NCBI GenBank assembly: GCA_014529385.2
Contig: CM043969.1
Span: forward strand, 37,133,922-37,197,921
DNA: 64,000 bases
Source: Adiantum capillus-veneris
Lineage: Eukaryota; Streptophyta; Polypodiopsida; Polypodiales; Pteridaceae
Direction: 5' to 3'
Part shown: positions 59,606 to 64,000 of the stretch, piece after piece
Position numbering within the stretch: position 1 is the first letter of the stretch
How the letters are laid out: each line of letters starts with the position of its first letter
The notes under the pieces: generated by a model
What the model was told of the DNA's origin: nothing
The model's database searches: none
The model's input: the letters and a program-made list of their open reading frames with translations, nothing else
Position numbers and translations under genes: made by a program

Positions 59606-60363
59606 AGCAGAACCATAAGAAGTCGCTACATTGCTGTTACCACCCTTTCTTTGAGAAGCAATAAAAGCCTATTCAACTGCACGTTGTCTAGTCCTGTTTT
59701 TTTTGGAAAGTGACTCTTGCGATAGCAATGTGCATAATGCATCAAACTTCACAACTTTAGGATTTCCTTGGTCATAAGTCTCCAAGTACTAGCAAAAGTC
59801 TGGTAAGAAACTGGTAAGGCATCAAGAACAATCTACACAAGGAAACTGTCTAAAATGACTTCATGTGCAAAAATAAGTTGCTCATTGATATCCTTGACAC
59901 TAGCAAGGAAAGTGTCCATATCATCTTCATCATGCATAATCTTCGACTCCAGCTCTTTATGCAGCAAAGCAATTTTAGCCTTATTGCGACTTGCATAAAT
60001 ACCAACCAAAATATCCCAAGCCTATTTTGCAAATTTTGATGAACGAATGTGAGGAACAATGGTGCGCTTCATAGAAAACACAATCAATGCATGATCCTGC
60101 GCATCTTTTACATCCCAACGAAATTATTCTACTATAGGTAAAACAACTCTAATAACAGCAATCCTTGCAGCAAGACCTGCCACATCCTCAACATAGCCTG
60201 CATCCTCAAAACCAGGACAAACATCAATGCATTGCACAATATTCTAGACGCCCTTTGACACAAGAACATGTTGCATCATGTAAACCCACATAGGGTAATT
60301 GTCCCCATACAATATGTCCTTAGCAGCAAACATCTTGAACGCATCTGTGTTGTTGTCAGCCAT
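59606..60363 (-). pseudogene. Copia H Gag N-terminal part
   Basis: Starts at ATG 60363-60361 (MADNNTDAFKMFAAKDIL) and reads NYPMWVYMMQHVLVSKGV, then TAG at 60244-60246, the same stop as in G. The rest is in pieces; TIVPHIRS and YASRNKAKIALLHKELE-like segments are still visible. Confidence 0.8.
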
Positions 60364-60670
60364 GGTAAATGTTGCACCTGATGTGAAAACTGTTCGAAAA
60401 GAGGAGAAATGTAGAGGGAACAACACATGCTATATAGCACAAATTGTAGAAGACTATAGGGCACGTGTTATGCAAAAAATAACACTAATAGAAATTCTAC
60501 ACAAAATAAAAAAATAGCTTGTGCAATACTGTCTATAGTGGAAACGGAGGCCGAAATGAGACTGAAATGTTTGTTGACCTACAAAGGCTTGCCAAAGCTC
60601 ACCAAAATTGGATAAAATGAGCAGGCGCGTGCTGGAGCTGCTGGCGACTAAGCCTGAGAGAATGCAACCT

Positions 60671-60682
60671 GCTTTGATACCA
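60671..60682 (-). other. Primer-binding site of copia H
   Basis: TGGTATCAAAGC on the minus strand, the iMet site with one change (G to A). Confidence 0.88.
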
Positions 60683-60684
60683 AT

Positions 60685-60910
60685 TGTTGGAATTAGGGTT
60701 GCAAGAAAACACACAGGTTGGAAAAGATGAAGGAAGCTCTAGGCACACAATAGAGAGTGTGTTACTTAGTGTGAAATGGAAAGATAGATAGCCCTAGAGT
60801 GATGGACGTATATACAATGCATGGGGGGGAAAAACCTCCTAAAGAGGAAAAAAATGCCCCGGTGGTCCTAGTGTGTTCACACACATCACTACCACATGTA
60901 TATGGTAACA
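60685..60910 (-). repeat. Shared LTR between H and its tandem neighbour
   Basis: 226 bp, TGTTGGAATTAGGG to ATGGTAACA. It acts as the 5' LTR of H and by position as the 3' LTR of the next unit. Confidence 0.9.
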
Positions 60911-61003
60911 AATCCCCCCTGGAATGATGCGGTGAATGAGATCTAGCACATGAGTAAAGGGAAGTGCCATGCCCTAAGGACATGATCAATCCACAAAGGG
61001 GAG

Positions 61004-61548
61004 TGCTCACTGGGTTCCCCACTCTCAGTATACTCTGTTTGTCAAGTTTTGATCTTTTTTACTCAAGCAAAACATAAAAAAACACACTTTTAGTCTATCC
61101 TAGCATACTGTTTTTCTTGGATCTTGCAATCCAAATGACACCAAATTTTGACTATGCACTTAACACATCATGTACTACAAGCACACCAAATTTGAACCTA
61201 GTATAACAACTTACAGGAGCAGTCACAATTTTCTCCGTTAACCCTCACGGCTCATGGACACCCTATCACCTACGAGACGGACGTTGTAACCTACGGCGGA
61301 CATTGTATTATTTATTGGTAGAGTCAGGTACCGGGCTTGTCGGTCCAATAGGAAAGAGTAAGAGTGATCGTCGATGAGTGGCGCACTCTAACTAGAACAT
61401 TCAAGGGATTAGTTGGCTAAGCATGGGCGCCCAAGTGTGAATGGGGTGAGCTTATATAAAAGTCAACTAAACCTAAAATTCACTCATTCTCTCATTTGTG
61501 CAATTGAAGAGTGCTCTTGCTCCATCTCCTTCTTCTTCTTCATCTCTT

Positions 61549-61579
<31 letters not shown>

Positions 61580-61846
61580 ATGAGAGAAGGAGAGAGAGGG
61601 AGTGTGTGGGCAATCGAGCATTACAAAGGCACGATGGCGGTGAAGCAGTTGAGCACGGCGTAGCAGCGTCTCCTTCTTCTTCGCGACGAGGAATCCTCCA
61701 CGAAGCAAGCGTAGAGCGGTGAGTGACACACCATCGCTTTCTTTGAGCTTACTAGTTTAGGCTTGTTGTGTGCTTGGAGCCATTTGTGGCTTGCACACGG
61801 TGTATTGGCAAGTTCCTTGCATTGACACGTGCGACATACGTGCACA
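61004..61846 (+). repeat. 5' LTR of gypsy K
   Basis: 843 bp, TGCTCACTGG to ACGTGCACA. It has a TATA box (CTTATATAAAAG) at 61451-61462 with a probable start 25-35 bp later, and GT/GA runs at 61550-61600. Confidence 0.78.
61453..61462 (+). promoter_or_regulatory. TATA box of the K LTR
   Basis: TATATAAAAG inside the LTR, about 390 bp before the LTR end. It matches the plant consensus. Confidence 0.65.
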
Positions 61847-61850
61847 TTTT

Positions 61851-61869
61851 TGGCGCCGTTGCAGGGGAA
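61851..61869 (+). other. Primer-binding site of gypsy K (tRNA-Asp-like)
   Basis: TGGCGCCGTTGCAGGGGAA, one base from the tRNA-Asp complement (GCCGGGGA) and four bases after the LTR. Confidence 0.88.
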
Positions 61870-62670
61870 TGCCATACATGAAGCTCGAGTAGCACTCTGT
61901 GCTTCTCCGTGGTGCAATTTCTATTGTAGGAAAGGTAAGGAAGGAGTGTGTGTGTGTGTTGAGAAGAGGGATTTGGTGTTATACTGTGTGTGTTTTTTGT
62001 TAATGGAGTTTTCAAAGGTTCTTTGTTTATTCTCTGTGTATTAAGGTAGTTAGTTTTCTTTGTTAATAGAGATTTCAAAGGTTCTGTGTTTATTCTCTGT
62101 GTATTAAGGTAGTTAGTTTTCTGTGTACAGTAAGTAGGAAGTAGATTAGTGAGAGTTAATAGAGTGTGTTAGTGTGTAAGAGTAGGTATATTAGTTAGAA
62201 GTAGGTAGATAGAGTGTGTGTGTGTGTGTGTGCTCTCGCGTAGGCCGCGGCGACCTTATCCTTTTTTTAAAAAAAATTAAAAATTTAAAAAAAAATTAAA
62301 ATTAAAGGTAGGACCGGGATCGGGAATATCTCCTAGACCCAAGCCCAGACCCAAACCCAAGCTCACGCTCAGGCCTAGGCCTCAGTCGCCTTTTAAAAAA
62401 ACGAATTTTAGCTTCACACGTAGCGAAAAATTGATTTTTGAGGACCAACAGAACGTCAGATGCCTGAAAATTGTGTTGTAAAGCACACAGCGACCCTTTA
62501 AGTGATATGCTCCTTTCGAGCTATCACACACTTCAATCAACAAAATCAAACATTAGAAAAACATCAAAAACAAGAAAAAATCAAGTAGAAAACGGGGTGC
62601 AAAACACCCACAAAACAAAGCAAGTAACCTTTGAGGGTACTTGCCGACACTTGTAGGGCACCCAAAGCAC
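61870..62670 (+). other. Leader of gypsy K
   Basis: No gene. It contains a 63-bp tandem duplication (61996-62058 and 62059-62121), a GT run (62214-62231), an A/T-only stretch (62264-62306) and a CCCAAGCCCA-type imperfect repeat (62336-62370). Confidence 0.75.
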
Positions 62671-62937
62671 ATGTATCTACGCTCTGGTTGTGTGCTAGAG
62701 TCCGAACAACTAGCTAGTGCTTCGATTTACGGGGGTACTCACTATCCTTCCACGCTAGGGTCTACGCTCTTGGCGGGGACCCAAGGTAGTGCAACCCAAG
62801 ACCCAAATATAGCGGCTAGCAACTCTTCCTCTGACTATGATATTATGGAAGAGCATCTTAGACAAAGCCCCAGGGGAACAAATGAAACCGTGCCTAGCTG
62901 GGCCCAACAACCTGGAACTGTGTTTTTAGCCGTTTGA
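62671..62937 (+). CDS. Gypsy K Gag N-terminal frame
   Basis: 88 codons from ATG 62671 (MYLRSGCVLESEQLA), the M-x-LRSG start typical of plant gypsy Gags. It is Ser/Thr/Gly-rich and probably disordered. It stops at TGA 62935-62937, which overlaps the ATG of the next frame by one base (TGATG). The next frame is in the -1 register. It is probably the N-terminus of the same Gag. Confidence 0.6.
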   Translation: MYLRSGCVLESEQLASASIYGGTHYPSTLGSTLLAGTQGSATQDPNIAASNSSSDYDIMEEHLRQSPRGTNETVPSWAQQPGTVFLAV

Positions 62938-64000
62938 TGGAAACTTTTAGTAGAGCTACGCGCTCTGAACCTACGGCTAGTGAAGTAAACGAAGGGGATG
63001 GGGAAGTAGAATCACCATTCACATCTCTTGTAGACCCCATACTCCCTCAGAGTGTCCACGTGGACATTCTACCTACCTCATTTAATGAGGGCCCTACCAA
63101 GCTACCACCTTCCAAAGTCGCCTCTAAGGTAGCGGTGACTAAAAGTCAAAACACGGGAAGCAACATTGCATCCACCTCACGGCAACCCTCTAGTACACCA
63201 AGTTTGTACGGGGTATTTCTCAATGAAAATTGGGAATATGACCTACACACGAAGACTTTGACCGACCTATACATGGGCTACACATACCATGTGGGTTGGT
63301 TAGAAGTTGTACAATCCACATCTAGTGCCACTAGTCTAGAGGAACAACAACACATGATCTGCAATGTCATCCATAGGATTATCCAGTCCGAGAGGAAAAA
63401 TCGAGGAATAAACATACCTTCGACGGGTCCTATGCGATTTTTAGACACGGGCAAAGGGAAACAACCCACTCTATCACAAATGGAGACTCCCCCAGTGAGT
63501 CCCATCGATCCCCCATATGTTGTTTCGCCAGGGGTCTCAATGCAATCTGAGCCCACAAGTGATAGCTTTACTTTTCCAAGTCTAGCTCATCTTTCCCTTG
63601 ATGACACCACGGCTACCATGCCTACCCCAATGATGGGCATGCCAAGAAACACGTCATGGACCTCATTCGTTAGTAAAGCACCGCTACATGGTAGCTCAAT
63701 GCCTGCAATAGTACCTACAAGTGCGAACCAATCGTATGCACCTATGGGTCCACGTACTCATGTAGTCCCTACCCCTCCCATTGTTTCAACTACCTATGCT
63801 CCACAACCACAATACACAAGTTCTTATTTCCATGGGACTATACCGGCTAGCATTAGCATGTCACATCCAACGTCTGCTATGCCTAGGGCCACTCATATGA
63901 ACTATGGACCACCACATGGCACAACATCGTACCCAACGTGGAACCCAAGGTCTTCCTATGCGCCAAGCCCAATGCCAATACCTACTCCACATGTAGTCTC
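62937..64000 (+). CDS. Gypsy K Gag, main frame, incomplete at the right edge
   Basis: Open from ATG 62937 (METFSRATRSEPTAS) through the end of the window, 354 codons. A polar N-terminus is followed by a compact part with WEYDLHTKTLTDLYMGYTYH and QQHMICNVIHRIIQSERK. A long Pro/Ser/Thr/Met-rich region follows. No zinc knuckle has been reached yet. I recognise no domain with certainty; Gag is inferred from its place after the primer site and leader. Confidence 0.65.
   Translation, partial: METFSRATRSEPTASEVNEGDGEVESPFTSLVDPILPQSVHVDILPTSFNEGPTKLPPSKVASKVAVTKSQNTGSNIASTSRQPSSTPSLYGVFLNENWEYDLHTKTLTDLYMGYTYHVGWLEVVQSTSSATSLEEQQHMICNVIHRIIQSERKNRGINIPSTGPMRFLDTGKGKQPTLSQMETPPVSPIDPPYVVSPGVSMQSEPTSDSFTFPSLAHLSLDDTTATMPTPMMGMPRNTSWTSFVSKAPLHGSSMPAIVPTSANQSYAPMGPRTHVVPTPPIVSTTYAPQPQYTSSYFHGTIPASISMSHPTSAMPRATHMNYGPPHGTTSYPTWNPRSSYAPSPMPIPTPHVV

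Larger units (their letters stand above)
55822..61003 (-). mobile_element. Ty1/copia element H and the start of a second tandem copy
   Basis: A minus-strand copia of the G family: LTR 55822-56049, internal 56050-60684, LTR 60685-60910. The second LTR is followed not by host DNA but by 93 bp of the family's 3' internal sequence (polypurine tract and GAGTAAAGGG... stretch), then by gypsy K. H is thus the left unit of a head-to-tail pair sharing one LTR. No target duplication can be scored. Genes are more decayed than in G. The left LTR begins TATTGG instead of TGTTGG. Confidence 0.9.
61004..64000 (+). mobile_element. Gypsy element K, 5' part, runs off the right edge
   Basis: A plus-strand element: LTR 61004-61846, tRNA-Asp-like primer site, leader, then gag open to the end of the window. 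The left boundary is where copia-H-type sequence stops (GGGGAG) and TGCTCACTGG begins. No stops in 354 gag codons make it the least decayed gypsy here. The rest lies to the right. Confidence 0.82.

Overview
The window is plant nuclear DNA made almost entirely of nested LTR retrotransposons. No host gene, rRNA, tRNA gene or CRISPR array is visible. Evidence for a plant: Ty1/copia elements primed by initiator-tRNA-Met (TGGTATCAGAGC), Ty3/gypsy elements with tRNA-Asp-like primer sites (TGGCGCCA...), plant-type TATA boxes, long CT/GA microsatellites and heavy C-to-T style decay. The outer gypsy family has pol motifs that remind me of fern or other seedless-plant elements; I hold that placement loosely because no search was run.

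Left half (1-30493). One old gypsy element, A, runs on the minus strand from its 5' LTR (29491-30493) to integrase at the left edge. Three insertions split it. Gypsy B (2031-11953, minus) has 2-kb LTRs and an ACGT target duplication and sits in the A RT. A 206-bp MULE-like TIR element (14937-15142, 10-bp duplication) sits in the A gag. Copia E (16701-27189, plus, CTCTC duplication) sits in the A gag and itself carries copia D (17264-22202, minus, CCATT duplication) inside its 5' LTR. D and E belong to the same family. In each case, dropping one duplication copy rejoins the A or E sequence in frame or in register.

Middle (30494-41130). This holds a plus-strand integrase fragment of an A-like element (L), then a minus-strand gag-protease element with a 3.5-kb low-complexity leader and its own PBS and LTR (I, 31224-38819). 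Beyond that lie a minus-strand gag fragment (J) and a poorly understood stretch.

Right half (41130-64000). A second A-family gypsy, F (minus, 5' LTR from 53051), is split by copia G (41469-46632, TGAGT duplication). To its right come a gypsy RT relic and a plus-strand A-family leader (M). M is interrupted by copia H, of the same family as G. H is followed by a second head-to-tail copy that gypsy K interrupts. K (61004 to the right edge, plus) looks youngest: its gag frame is open to the end of the window.

The most unusual signal is a near-perfect 22-bp palindrome, able to form a hairpin with a self-complementary CGCG loop. It recurs about every 280 bp in the 5' leaders of A, F and M. Other items worth a second look are a tandem pair of integrase HHCC zinc modules in A, in-frame stops shared by sister copies in both copia families, a gag-deleted copia, a DHG-type protease in B, and a possible gag recoding site in K.
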